Source of the DNA: Salipiger mangrovisoli
GTDB taxonomy: Bacteria; Pseudomonadota; Alphaproteobacteria; Rhodobacterales; Rhodobacteraceae
DNA length: 64,000 nucleotides
Assembly: GCF_015223355.1 (NCBI RefSeq)
Contig: NZ_JADFFK010000004.1
Coordinates: 186,001 to 250,000 of the forward strand
Direction of reading: 5' to 3'
Part shown: positions 45,143 through 53,411 of the stretch, one piece after another
How positions within the stretch are numbered: position 1 is the first letter of the stretch
Layout: each line of letters starts with the position of its first letter
Notes under the pieces: model-generated
The model's input: only the letters and a program-made list of their open reading frames with translations
What the model was told of the DNA's origin: nothing
Databases searched by the model: none
Translations under genes and position numbers: made by a program

Positions 45143-45982
45143 TCACCGGCCCCGCTGCGACGGGTGCCAGAAGGTCGCGGCGCGTTCGATCAGCGCCACG
45201 CCGCCGTAGAAGGCCGAGCCCGCGAGCGCGGCCACCACGATCTCTGCCCACACGAGGTCGAGCTGCAAGAGCCCGACGCTGGTGGAAATGCGAAAGCCCA
45301 TGCCGGTGATCGGCGAGCCGAAGAACTCGGCCACGATGGCGCCGATCAGCGCGAGGGTAGAGGCGATCTTCAGCCCGTTGAAGATGAACGGCAGCGCCGC
45401 CGGCAGGCGCAGCTTCCACAGGCTGGTCCAGTAGCTGGCGGCATAGGTGCGCATCAGGTCCCGCTGCATGGCGCTGGTGTCCGCCAGCCCCTGCACCGCG
45501 TTGACCAGCACCGGGAAGAACACCATCACCACCACGACCGCCGCCTTCGACTGCCAGTCGAAGCCGAACCACATGACCAGGATCGGCGCGATGCCGATGA
45601 TCGGCAGCGCCGCGACGAAGTTTCCGACCGGCAAGAGGCCGCGCCGCAGGAAGTCGAAGCGGTCCACCACGATCGCCGTCAGCAGCGCCGCGCCGCAGCC
45701 CAGCACGTAGCCGGTGAGCGCGCCCTTCAGCACGGTCTGCACGAAATCCTGCCAGAGCACGCCCGACGACTGCCCGAAGCGCGCCGCGATCACCGAGGGA
45801 GCCGGCAGCAGCACCGGCGAGATGCCGAAACCGCGCACCACCGCCTCCCAGACGAAGACGAGCACCAGCCCGAAGATCACCGGCACCGCCAGCGCGGCGG
45901 CGCGGCCCTTGCGCTTCGACAGCCGGACGTTGGCCCAGAGACCCAGCGCCCAGACGATCAGCCCCGCGAGTATCCAGCTCAT
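45143..45982 (-). CDS. ABC importer permease 1
   Basis: A 279-residue inner-membrane permease of the SsuC/TauC (BPD_transp_1) type with about six to seven hydrophobic segments. The EAA loop is TYAASYWTSLWKLRLPAALP near residues 181-200, which contacts the ATPase. LPIIGIAPILVMWFGFDW is the usual pre-loop segment. Its start overlaps the end of permease 2 by 4 nt. Together they would form a heterodimeric channel with the ATPase at 47.5 kb. Confidence 0.92.
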   Translation of the reverse strand: MSWILAGLIVWALGLWANVRLSKRKGRAAALAVPVIFGLVLVFVWEAVVRGFGISPVLLPAPSVIAARFGQSSGVLWQDFVQTVLKGALTGYVLGCGAALLTAIVVDRFDFLRRGLLPVGNFVAALPIIGIAPILVMWFGFDWQSKAAVVVVMVFFPVLVNAVQGLADTSAMQRDLMRTYAASYWTSLWKLRLPAALPFIFNGLKIASTLALIGAIVAEFFGSPITGMGFRISTSVGLLQLDLVWAEIVVAALAGSAFYGGVALIERAATFWHPSQRGR

Positions 45983-46839
45983 GCCATGCCCATCCGCTTG
46001 AGGGTGATCCGCTGGATGAGGCCGATCAGCCCCACCAGCGCCGCCGCCAGCGCCGCGGCCATCAGCAGCGCCGACCAGATCTGGATGGTCTGGCCGTAGT
46101 AGCTGCCCGCCAGCAGCCGCGCGCCCAGCCCCGCCACCGCGCCGGTCGGCAGCTCGCCGACGATGGCGCCGACGAGGCTCGCCGCCATGGCGATCTTCAT
46201 CGAGGCGAAGAGATAGGGCATCGAGGCCGGCAGCCGCAGCCGCCGGAACTCCTGCGCCCGCGTGGCGCTCCAGGTGCGCATCTGGTCAAGCTGCATCGCG
46301 TCGGGGCTGCGCAGCCCCTTCACCATGCCCACCACCACCGGGAAGAACGACAGGTACATCGAGATCATCGCCTTGGGCAGCAACCCCGAGATTCCGATGG
46401 CGTTCAGCACCACGATGATCATCGGCGCGATGGCGAGGATCGGGATGGTCTGGCTGGCGATCACCCAGGGCATGACCGATTTGTCCATCACCCGGTTGTA
46501 GACGATGCCCACCGCCAGCGCGAAGCCGAGCAGCGTGCCGAGGCCGAAGCCCAGCACCGTCGCGCTCATCGTCACCCAGGCGTGGTAGACGAGGCTGCGC
46601 TTGGAGGTGGGTTTCTTCATCGCCACCGTGTCCCAGAGCTCGACAGCCACCTGGTGCGGCGCGGGCAGCTTGGGCTTGTCCTGCGCCCAGGTCTCGGCGA
46701 TCAGCTCGGGCGTGGTCAGCACGCGGTCCTGCCGCGCCGCCTGGTCAAGCACCCATTGCTTGTTGAGCAAGATGGCACCGCCGTACCAGAGCAGCAGGAT
46801 CGCCAGAACGACGGTCAGAACAGGGATCACGTTTTTCAT
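45979..46839 (-). CDS. ABC importer permease 2
   Basis: A 286-residue permease of the same type as its neighbour, but with a longer periplasmic N-terminal stretch (residues about 27-85) between the first two membrane segments. The EAA loop is TWSATRAQEFRRLRLPASMP. ATG 46839 has GGAG 8 nt upstream and overlaps the GNAT stop by 4 nt, so the acetyltransferase and permease are translationally coupled. Confidence 0.92.
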   Translation of the reverse strand: MKNVIPVLTVVLAILLLWYGGAILLNKQWVLDQAARQDRVLTTPELIAETWAQDKPKLPAPHQVAVELWDTVAMKKPTSKRSLVYHAWVTMSATVLGFGLGTLLGFALAVGIVYNRVMDKSVMPWVIASQTIPILAIAPMIIVVLNAIGISGLLPKAMISMYLSFFPVVVGMVKGLRSPDAMQLDQMRTWSATRAQEFRRLRLPASMPYLFASMKIAMAASLVGAIVGELPTGAVAGLGARLLAGSYYGQTIQIWSALLMAAALAAALVGLIGLIQRITLKRMGMA

Positions 46840-47267
46840 CGCCGCCACTCCATCCGCAACTCACGCAGGGTCTCGGGCGGCTCGGGATCGACCTCGCCCG
46901 CGTCCCGGAAGCCCTCGCGCCGGTAGAAGCGCTGCGCCGCGAGGTTGGTCACATGGGTGTGCAGGAAGAGGCGCGCCCGCCCCTCCTTCGCCCTGTCCAG
47001 CAGGGCCTTGCCCAGCCCGGCCCCGCTGCGGGCGCAGTAAAGCGCGCCGACCTTGCCGATCTCCGGATCGACCGAGACGTAGCCCTCGATGGGATCGCCG
47101 GTCACCCAGATCTCGCGCGCCGGCAGCGCCTCGCGCAGAAAGCCCTCGATCTCCTCGTGCGAATGCACGCGCGGGAACCACCCCGTGGCATCGATCCAGC
47201 CGTTCACCACCGCCGCGCAGCCGGGCACATCGGCCTCGGTGGCGCGTCTCACTCGGAGCCCCGTCAT
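46836..47267 (-). CDS. GNAT-family N-acetyltransferase
   Basis: A 143-residue acetyl-CoA-dependent acyltransferase. VRRATEADVPGCAAVVNGWI starts the fold. The acetyl-CoA pyrophosphate loop lies in CARSGAGLGKALLDRAKEG (about residues 79-97), and NLAAQRFYRREGF is the C-terminal signature. The substrate is unknown. It sits inside the pyrimidine-uptake operon between ATPase and permease genes, so it may acetylate a product such as beta-alanine or a transported amine (inference). Confidence 0.88.
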   Translation of the reverse strand: MTGLRVRRATEADVPGCAAVVNGWIDATGWFPRVHSHEEIEGFLREALPAREIWVTGDPIEGYVSVDPEIGKVGALYCARSGAGLGKALLDRAKEGRARLFLHTHVTNLAAQRFYRREGFRDAGEVDPEPPETLRELRMEWRR

Positions 47268-47283
47268 CGTGCCACCTCTGCCG

Positions 47284-47360
47284 TTTCATTGTTCCGCAAA
47301 TACGCAAATGGCGCACGGCTGCCCAAGGACGGTGCCATGCGTATTTTAAGAACAATGAAA
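47284..47360. repeat. Inverted repeat between GNAT and ATPase genes (AAATA-core, copy E)
   Basis: Left arm 47284-47305 (TTTCATTGTTCCGCAAATAC, then GC) and right arm 47339-47360 match over 19 of 22 positions as an inverted repeat, with a 33-nt spacer. The arms share the CAAATACGC core with the other repeats. It interrupts the operon in a 267-bp gap (47268-47534). The rest of that gap shows nothing else. Confidence 0.7.
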
Positions 47361-47534
47361 GGATCATGTGTTGGAGTGGCCGCGCGGTACAGGCTGGCGA
47401 GCCGATGACCGCGAACGATGAAAGGGGAGCCCGCGTTCCGAGACCCTCTGCGGGGCGGTACCGGGGCGCGCCGATTTCTTGGCGCGCTCCGGGTCGCAGC
47501 CATTGGACGTCCCCGAATGCCCCTCTTGCCGGGA

Positions 47535-48362
47535 TCAGTCATAGGCATGCCCCGCCCGCAGCCCCTCTCGCACGCGGTGGGCGATCTCGAGGAACTCCGG
47601 GCTGTCGCGGATTTCCAGCGGGCGCTCCTTCGGCAGCGGGCTTTCGATCACGTCGGTGATCCGCCCCGGACGCGGCGACATGACGACGATCCTGGTCGAG
47701 AGGTACACCGCCTCGGGGATCGAGTGGGTGACGAAGCAGATGGTCTTCTCGGTGCGCGACCAGAGCGCCAGCAGCTGCTCGTTGAGGTGGTCGCGGACGA
47801 TCTCGTCGAGCGCGCCGAAGGGTTCGTCCATCAGCAGGATGTCGGCGTCGAACGCCAGCGCGCGGGCAATCGAGGCCCGCTGCTGCATGCCGCCCGAGAG
47901 CTGCCAGGGGTATTTCTTATCGAAGCCCGAAAGCTCGACCAGCTCCAGCACGCGCTGCACGCGCTCGGCCTGCTCGGCTTTCGAATATCCCATGATCTCC
48001 AGCGGCAGGCGGATGTTGCCGCCGATGCTGCGCCACGGGTAGAGCCCCGCCGCCTGGAAGACATAGCCATAGGCACGCGCCTTGCGCGCCGCTTCTGGGG
48101 TCACGCCGTTGACCAGCACCGTGCCGGAGGTCGGCGTCTCGAGATCCGCCATCACCCGCAGGAAGGTAGTCTTGCCGCAGCCCGAGGGGCCGATGAAGGA
48201 GACGAAGTCGCCCTTGTCGATCTTCAGGTCCACGTCCTTGAGCGCCTGCACCGGGCCGTCGCTCGTCTCGTAGACGAGGTTCAGCCCCTGCGCCGAGATC
48301 ACCGTCGGGGCCTGCGGGACGCTGGCCGCTGGCGCGGCCACTTGTTCTGTCATCATCTTCAT
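47535..48362 (-). CDS. ABC importer ATP-binding protein
   Basis: A 275-residue ATPase of the SsuB/TauB/NitD type. Walker A is in FIGPSGCGKTTFLRVMADLE near residue 55, the Q-loop in YVFQAAGLYPWRSI, the signature in WQLSGGMQQRASIARALAFD near 154, Walker B in ADILLMDEPFGALDE and the H-loop in CFVTHSI. YPWRSIGGNIRLPLE is typical for the nitrate/sulfonate/pyrimidine importer group. Expected partner of the two permeases downstream. Confidence 0.93.
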   Translation of the reverse strand: MKMMTEQVAAPAASVPQAPTVISAQGLNLVYETSDGPVQALKDVDLKIDKGDFVSFIGPSGCGKTTFLRVMADLETPTSGTVLVNGVTPEAARKARAYGYVFQAAGLYPWRSIGGNIRLPLEIMGYSKAEQAERVQRVLELVELSGFDKKYPWQLSGGMQQRASIARALAFDADILLMDEPFGALDEIVRDHLNEQLLALWSRTEKTICFVTHSIPEAVYLSTRIVVMSPRPGRITDVIESPLPKERPLEIRDSPEFLEIAHRVREGLRAGHAYD

Positions 48363-48420
48363 TCCCTGTGCGGGGCGGGGGCGTCTTCCGGCCCCCTGCC
48401 CCGGTCTTGATCTGTCTATG

Positions 48421-49872
48421 TCACACCCCGGAGGCCGGGATGCCGGTTCGTTCCACCTTGCGCGGCGCGGTCAGCTCCTTCCACGAGCTCAGCGCCTTGT
48501 TCACCGGCCCGGCGGGCGTGCGGGCGACGAACTGGCCGTGGCCCTCCTCCGAGCTCATCGCGCCCTCGGTCACCGAGACCTTGCCGCGGCTCAGCACGAA
48601 GCGCGGCAGGCCCTTCACGGTCATGCCCTCGAAGACGTTGTAATCGATGGCCGACTGCTGGGTCTTGGCCGAGATCACCTTCTCGCGGTTGGGATCGAGC
48701 ACCACGATATCGGCGTCGGCCCCCGCGAGGATCGCCCCCTTGCGCGGGTAGATGTTGAGGATCTTGGCGATATTGGTCGAGGTGACCGCGACGAACTCTT
48801 GCGGCGTCAGCCGGCCGGTGGCGACGCCCTGCGTCCAGAGCATCGGCAGCCGGTCCTCGAGCCCGCCGGTGCCATTCGGAATCTTGGTAAAATCACCCAC
48901 GCCGTAGCGCTTCTGGTCGGTGGTAAAGGCGCAGTGGTCGGTGGCGACGCAGGAGAGCGAGCCCGCCGCCAGCCCGGCCCAGAGGCTGTCCTGATGCGCC
49001 TTGTTGCGGAACGGTGGCGACATCACCCGGCGCGCGGCATGATCCCAGTCGGGGTTGGCATATTCGCTGTCATCCAAGGTCAGGTGCTGGATCAGCGGCT
49101 CGCCCCAGACCCGTTTTCCCGCCTGCCGCGCGCGGCGGATCGCCTCGTGGCTCTCCTCGCAGCTGACGTGCACCACGTAGAGCGGGACGCCCGCCATGTC
49201 GGCGATCATGATGGCCCGGTTGGTGGCCTCGCCCTCGACCTGCGGCGGGCGCGAATAGGCATGCGCCTCGGGACCGTTGTTTCCAGCGGCGAGCAGCTTG
49301 GCCGAGAGCTCGGCCACCACGTCGCCGTTCTCGGCATGCACCAGCGGGATCGCCCCCAGCTCGGCGCAGCGCTGGAACGAGGCGAAGAGCTCGTCGTCGT
49401 TCACCATCAGCGCGCCCTTGTAGGCCATGAAGTGCTTGAAGGTGGTGATGCCGCGATCGACCACCTCCTTCATCTCGTTGAACACCTGCTCGCTCCACCA
49501 GGTCACCGCCATGTGGAAGGAGTAGTCGCAATGCGCGCGGGTCGACTTGTTGTCCCACATCTGCAGCGCGTCGAGCAGCCCCTGCCCCGGCGAGGGCAGC
49601 GCGAAGTCGACCACCATGGTGGTGCCCCCCGCCAGCGCCGCACGGGTGCCGCTGTCGAAATCGTCGGCCGAATAGGTGCCCATGAAGGGCATCTCGAGGT
49701 GGGTGTGCGGGTCGATCCCGCCCGGCATCACGTAGCAGCCCGAGGCGTCCAGCACCTCGTCGCCCGTCAGGTTCGCGCCGATCTCGACGATGCGGCCGCC
49801 CTCGATCCGCACGTCGCCCTCGTAACTCAGATCGGCGGTGACGATGGTACCGCCCTTGATCACAGTGGACAT
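48421..49872 (-). CDS. hydA: Dihydropyrimidinase (D-hydantoinase)
   Basis: A 483-residue amidohydrolase that opens 5,6-dihydrouracil or dihydrothymine to N-carbamoyl-beta-amino acids. Metal ligands are in GGIDPHTHLEMPF (near residue 52), the carboxylated lysine in TTFKHFMAYKG (near 150), and further His/Asp residues in VVHVSCEESHEA and CVATDHCAFT. Length and motifs match bacterial dihydropyrimidinases. It lies between the amidohydrolase and ATPase genes on the same strand. Confidence 0.94.
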   Translation of the reverse strand: MSTVIKGGTIVTADLSYEGDVRIEGGRIVEIGANLTGDEVLDASGCYVMPGGIDPHTHLEMPFMGTYSADDFDSGTRAALAGGTTMVVDFALPSPGQGLLDALQMWDNKSTRAHCDYSFHMAVTWWSEQVFNEMKEVVDRGITTFKHFMAYKGALMVNDDELFASFQRCAELGAIPLVHAENGDVVAELSAKLLAAGNNGPEAHAYSRPPQVEGEATNRAIMIADMAGVPLYVVHVSCEESHEAIRRARQAGKRVWGEPLIQHLTLDDSEYANPDWDHAARRVMSPPFRNKAHQDSLWAGLAAGSLSCVATDHCAFTTDQKRYGVGDFTKIPNGTGGLEDRLPMLWTQGVATGRLTPQEFVAVTSTNIAKILNIYPRKGAILAGADADIVVLDPNREKVISAKTQQSAIDYNVFEGMTVKGLPRFVLSRGKVSVTEGAMSSEEGHGQFVARTPAGPVNKALSSWKELTAPRKVERTGIPASGV

Positions 49873-49903
49873 GGTTTCCTCCCTTGGAACTCGGTGCCCG
49901 GGG

Positions 49904-49967
49904 TTTCTTCTAGGCGAAAATATCCCGGGGAGTCCGCGGCCCTTGGGCCGCGGGCGGGGCAGAGCCC
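49904..49967 (+). repeat. Intergenic repeat, AAATA-core family, copy C
   Basis: TTCTTCTAGGCGAAAATATC at 49905-49924 matches copy A at all but two positions. It is followed by a 9-bp stem, CCGCGGCCC/GGGCCGCGG with a 2-nt loop (49934-49953). Located in the 112-bp gap between the dihydropyrimidinase and amidohydrolase genes. Confidence 0.7.
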
Positions 49968-49984
49968 CTTATCTGGCCCTCGCC

Positions 49985-51235
49985 TCAGGCGACGATCTCC
50001 GCGGTCTCGAGCACCGCGTGGAAGAGCACGTCCGTCCCGGCGGTCGCCCACTCCTTCGAGATCTCCTCGTCCTCGTTGTGCGAGATGCCGTTCACACAGG
50101 GGCACATGACCATGGTCGCGGGCGCCACCTTGGCGGCCCAGCAGGCGTCGTGGCCCGCGCCCGAAATGATGTCGAGGTGCGAATACCCAAGCCGCTCGGC
50201 GGCCTTGCGGACGTTCTCGACCAGCTCGGGTGCGAAGGTCACCGGGTCGAAATGGCCGACCGGCTCGACCGCGCAGCCGACATCCAGCTCGGCGCAGATT
50301 TCCGGCGCGCGGCGCTCGATCTCGGCGCGCATGCCGTCGAGCTTGGCCTGGTCCGGCGAGCGGATGTCGACGGTGAAGACCACGCTGCCCGGCAGCACGT
50401 TGCGCGAGTTGGGCGAGAAGGTCACCTGCCCCACGCCGCCGACGGCGCCGGGCTGGGCGGCCATGGCCACCTCCTGCACCATCTCGAAGATGCGGCTCAT
50501 GGCGAGCCCCGCGTTCACACGCATGTTCATCGGCGTCGATCCGGTATGCGCGGCGCGGCCGGTCAGGGTGAACTCGAGCCACCACAGCCCCTGGCAATGG
50601 GTGACCACGCCGATATCCTTGCCCTCGGCCTCGAGGATCGGGCCCTGCTCGATGTGCAGCTCGTAATAGGCGTGCATCTTGCGCGCGCCGACCTCTTCGC
50701 TGCCCTGCCAGCCGATGCGCTTCAGCTCGTCGCCATAGCTCTTGCCCTCGAGGTCCTTGCGCCCATAGGCGTAGTCCAGATCATGCACCCCGGCGAAGAC
50801 GCCCGAGGCCAGCATGGCGGGGGCGAAGCGCGCGCCCTCCTCGTTGGCCCAGTTGGTGACCACGATCGGGTGTTTGGTCTTGATGCCGAGGTCGTTCATC
50901 GTGCGCACGGCCTCGAGCGCGCCGAGCACCCCGAGAACGCCGTCGTACTTGCCGCCCGTCGGCTGCGTGTCGAGGTGCGATCCCACGTAGACCGGCAGCG
51001 CTTGGGAATCCTCGCCCGCGCGGGTGGCGAACATCGTGCCCATGGCGTCGACCCCCATGGTCATGCCCGCCGCCTCGCACCAGCTCTGGAACAGGGCGCG
51101 GCCCTCGGCGTCCTCGTCGGTCAGCGTCTGGCGGTTGTTGCCCCCGGCGATGCCGGGACCGATCTTGGCCATCTCCATCAGGCTGTCCCAGAGTCGGTCG
51201 CCATCGATCCGGAGGTTCTCGCCCGGTGCCGCCAT
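49985..51235 (-). CDS. Zn-dependent N-carbamoyl amidohydrolase (beta-ureidopropionase-type, M20 family)
   Basis: A 416-residue metallopeptidase-fold enzyme. YVGSHLDTQPTGGKYDGVLG (about residues 83-102), NWANEEGARFAP and ELHIEQGPILE are the metal and catalytic blocks of allantoate amidohydrolases and beta-ureidopropionases. ISGAGHDACWAAKVAP near 352 is the last His block. Context with preTA and dihydropyrimidinase points to release of beta-alanine, CO2 and ammonia from N-carbamoyl-beta-alanine. GAGGA lies 7 nt upstream of ATG 51235; longer starts (51271, 51334) are less likely. Confidence 0.92.
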   Translation of the reverse strand: MAAPGENLRIDGDRLWDSLMEMAKIGPGIAGGNNRQTLTDEDAEGRALFQSWCEAAGMTMGVDAMGTMFATRAGEDSQALPVYVGSHLDTQPTGGKYDGVLGVLGALEAVRTMNDLGIKTKHPIVVTNWANEEGARFAPAMLASGVFAGVHDLDYAYGRKDLEGKSYGDELKRIGWQGSEEVGARKMHAYYELHIEQGPILEAEGKDIGVVTHCQGLWWLEFTLTGRAAHTGSTPMNMRVNAGLAMSRIFEMVQEVAMAAQPGAVGGVGQVTFSPNSRNVLPGSVVFTVDIRSPDQAKLDGMRAEIERRAPEICAELDVGCAVEPVGHFDPVTFAPELVENVRKAAERLGYSHLDIISGAGHDACWAAKVAPATMVMCPCVNGISHNEDEEISKEWATAGTDVLFHAVLETAEIVA

Positions 51236-51305
51236 CTTTTTGTCCTCGCTGCCTTGCTTTGCGTCTTGCATTGCGCGGTCGCGCTTGCGCGGGCCGCGCG
51301 TGTTT

Positions 51306-51321
51306 TTTACCATTTGGTAAA
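51306..51321. promoter_or_regulatory. RutR-type operator, perfect palindrome
   Basis: TTTACCATTTGGTAAA is a perfect 7-2-7 palindrome, 71 bp before the amidohydrolase gene and 113 bp before rutR. It differs from the E. coli RutR consensus TTGACCAnnTGGTCAA by one position in each half. Confidence 0.8.
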
Positions 51322-51433
51322 GCCACGATTGCAATGCGCCCCGGACCTGTCAAGAAATCCCTGCCTTGGCCCCCGGCACCGATGCGCATAGAGCGGGCAG
51401 CCCCGCCCGGAAAAGCAGCAGCCAAGGAATGCC

Positions 51434-52069
51434 ATGCCCGCTCCTCCCGCGAAGACCCCCGAGAAGAAGCGCAGTCGAATCCAGATCCGCAACCGCCGGA
51501 AAATCATGGACGCCGCGCTCGACGTGTTCTCGCAGCACGGATTCCGCGGCGCGACGCTCGACCAGATCGCCGAGGCCGCGGGCATGTCCAAGCCCAACCT
51601 CATCTACTATTTCGACGGCAAGGAAGCGATCCACGTCGCCCTGCTGAACGCGCTGATGACCGAATGGCTCGACCCGCTGCGCGAGATGGATGCATCCGGC
51701 GATCCGCTCGAGGAGATCCTCGGATACGTGCGCCGCAAGATGGAGATGAGCCGCCAGTTCCCGCGCGAGAGCCGGCTCTTCGCCATCGAGATCATCCAGG
51801 GCGCGCCCCGCATGCTGCCGCACCTGGAGAGCGACCTGAAGCCGCTCTTCGACGAGAAATGCGCGCTGATCGCGGGGTGGATGGACGCGGGCAAGCTGGC
51901 ACTGCAGGACCCGCAGCAGCTGATCATGTCGATCTGGGCGCTGACCCAGCATTTCGCCGACTTCGACACGCAGGTGCGGGTTCTGGTGCCCGACGAGGTC
52001 GCGGGCTGGGACGCGGCGAATGCCCATGTGGAGACGATCTTCCGGGCGATCCTGACGCCGACGGGGTGA
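51434..52069 (+). CDS. rutR: RutR-like TetR-family repressor of pyrimidine catabolism
   Basis: A 211-residue TetR-family protein, clearly similar to E. coli RutR along its length. The HTH reads DQIAEAAGMSKPNLIYYFDG (residues 43-62). The ligand domain keeps SRLFAIEIIQGAP, DEKCALIAGWMDAGKL and DPQQLIMSIWALTQHFADF. RutR releases DNA on binding uracil or thymine. It is divergent from the amidohydrolase gene across a palindrome fitting its site, so self-regulation and control of the whole locus are likely. Confidence 0.93.
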   Translation: MPAPPAKTPEKKRSRIQIRNRRKIMDAALDVFSQHGFRGATLDQIAEAAGMSKPNLIYYFDGKEAIHVALLNALMTEWLDPLREMDASGDPLEEILGYVRRKMEMSRQFPRESRLFAIEIIQGAPRMLPHLESDLKPLFDEKCALIAGWMDAGKLALQDPQQLIMSIWALTQHFADFDTQVRVLVPDEVAGWDAANAHVETIFRAILTPTG

Positions 52070-52097
52070 GGCGGGCCCCATGGGCCCGCCCCTCGGA

Positions 52098-53399
52098 TCA
52101 CTCCGCCGCGCGGGCCATCGGGTTGTTCGGGTGGGTCGTCCAATCACCGAACTCGGCCGGCACCACCTTGCCGGTGCGCGGGTCCGTCGCCCCGACGTCC
52201 ATCCGCTCCATGCTGATGCAGCCTTCGACCGGGCAGACGTTGACGCAGAGGTTGCAGGCCACGCATTCATCGTCCTTGACGGTGAAGACCCGATCCTCGG
52301 ACATGGCGATCGCCTGGTGCGACGTGTCCTCGCAGGCGGCGTAGCAGCGCCCGCAGGAGATGCAGAGGTCCTGGTCGATCTTCGCCTTCGAGATGGCGTT
52401 GAGGTTGAGGTTCTGCCAGTCCGACACGTTCGGCACCGCCCGGCCCACCAGATCGGACAGCCCCACGCCCTTCTCGTCGAGATACTGCGACAGGCCCGAG
52501 ATCATCTCCTGCACGACCTTGAAGCCGTAGGTCATGGCCGCCGTGCAGACCTGCACGTTGCCCGCCCCGAGCGCCATGAACTCCGCCGCGTCGCGCCATG
52601 TCGTGACCCCGCCGATGCCCGAGATCGGCATCCCGCGGGTTTCCGGCGAGCGGGCGATCTCGGCCACCATGTTGAGCGCGATGGGCTTCACCGCCGGGCC
52701 GCAGTAGCCGCCATGCGCGCCCTTGCCGTCGATGGTCGGCTCGGGGGCGAAGAGGTCGAGATCGACCGAGGTGATCGAGTTGATCGTGTTGATCAGGCTG
52801 ACCGCGTCGGCCCCGCCGCGCTTGGCGGCCTCGGCGGGCTTGCGGATGTCGGTGATGTTGGGCGTCAGCTTGACGATGCAGGGCATGCGGCTGTTCTGCT
52901 TCACCCAGCGCGTCACCATCTCGATGTACTCGGGCACCTGCCCGACCGCCGAGCCCATGCCGCGCTCGCTCATGCCGTGCGGGCAGCCGAAGTTGAGCTC
53001 GACCCCGTCGGCGCCGGTCTCCTCGACCAGCGGCAGGATCGCCTTCCATGCCGCCTCCTCGCAGGGCACCATCAGCGAGACGACCAGCGCGCGGTCGGGG
53101 TAGTCGCGCTTGACCGCCTTGATCTCGCGCAGGTTCACCTCGAGCGGGCGGTCGGTGATCAGCTCGATGTTGTTGAGCCCCAAGAGCCGCCGGTCCGCGC
53201 CCCAGATCGCGCCGTAGCGCGGGCCGTTGACGTTGACCACCGGCGGGCCTTCCTCGCCGAGGGTCTTCCAGACCACCCCGCCCCAGCCCGCCTCGTAGGC
53301 GCGGCGCACGTTGTACTCTTTGTCCGTCGGCGGCGCCGAGGCGAGCCAGAACGGGTTGGGCGACTTGATGCCCACGAAGGTGCTTGTCAGATCAGCCAT
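52098..53399 (-). CDS. preA: NAD-dependent dihydropyrimidine dehydrogenase, PreA subunit
   Basis: A 433-residue flavoprotein. Residues 1 to about 310 are an FMN-binding dihydroorotate-dehydrogenase-like barrel (NPFWLASAPPTD, then ELNFGCPHGMSERGMG, with a catalytic Cys in the VPCEEAA/CPHG region). The C-terminal part carries two 4Fe-4S motifs, CISCGRCYAACED and CVACNLCVNVCPVEGC. It reduces uracil and thymine with electrons from PreT. It starts 12 bp after preT. Confidence 0.95.
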   Translation of the reverse strand: MADLTSTFVGIKSPNPFWLASAPPTDKEYNVRRAYEAGWGGVVWKTLGEEGPPVVNVNGPRYGAIWGADRRLLGLNNIELITDRPLEVNLREIKAVKRDYPDRALVVSLMVPCEEAAWKAILPLVEETGADGVELNFGCPHGMSERGMGSAVGQVPEYIEMVTRWVKQNSRMPCIVKLTPNITDIRKPAEAAKRGGADAVSLINTINSITSVDLDLFAPEPTIDGKGAHGGYCGPAVKPIALNMVAEIARSPETRGMPISGIGGVTTWRDAAEFMALGAGNVQVCTAAMTYGFKVVQEMISGLSQYLDEKGVGLSDLVGRAVPNVSDWQNLNLNAISKAKIDQDLCISCGRCYAACEDTSHQAIAMSEDRVFTVKDDECVACNLCVNVCPVEGCISMERMDVGATDPRTGKVVPAEFGDWTTHPNNPMARAAE

Positions 53400-53411
53400 G
53401 TCGGTCCCTCC

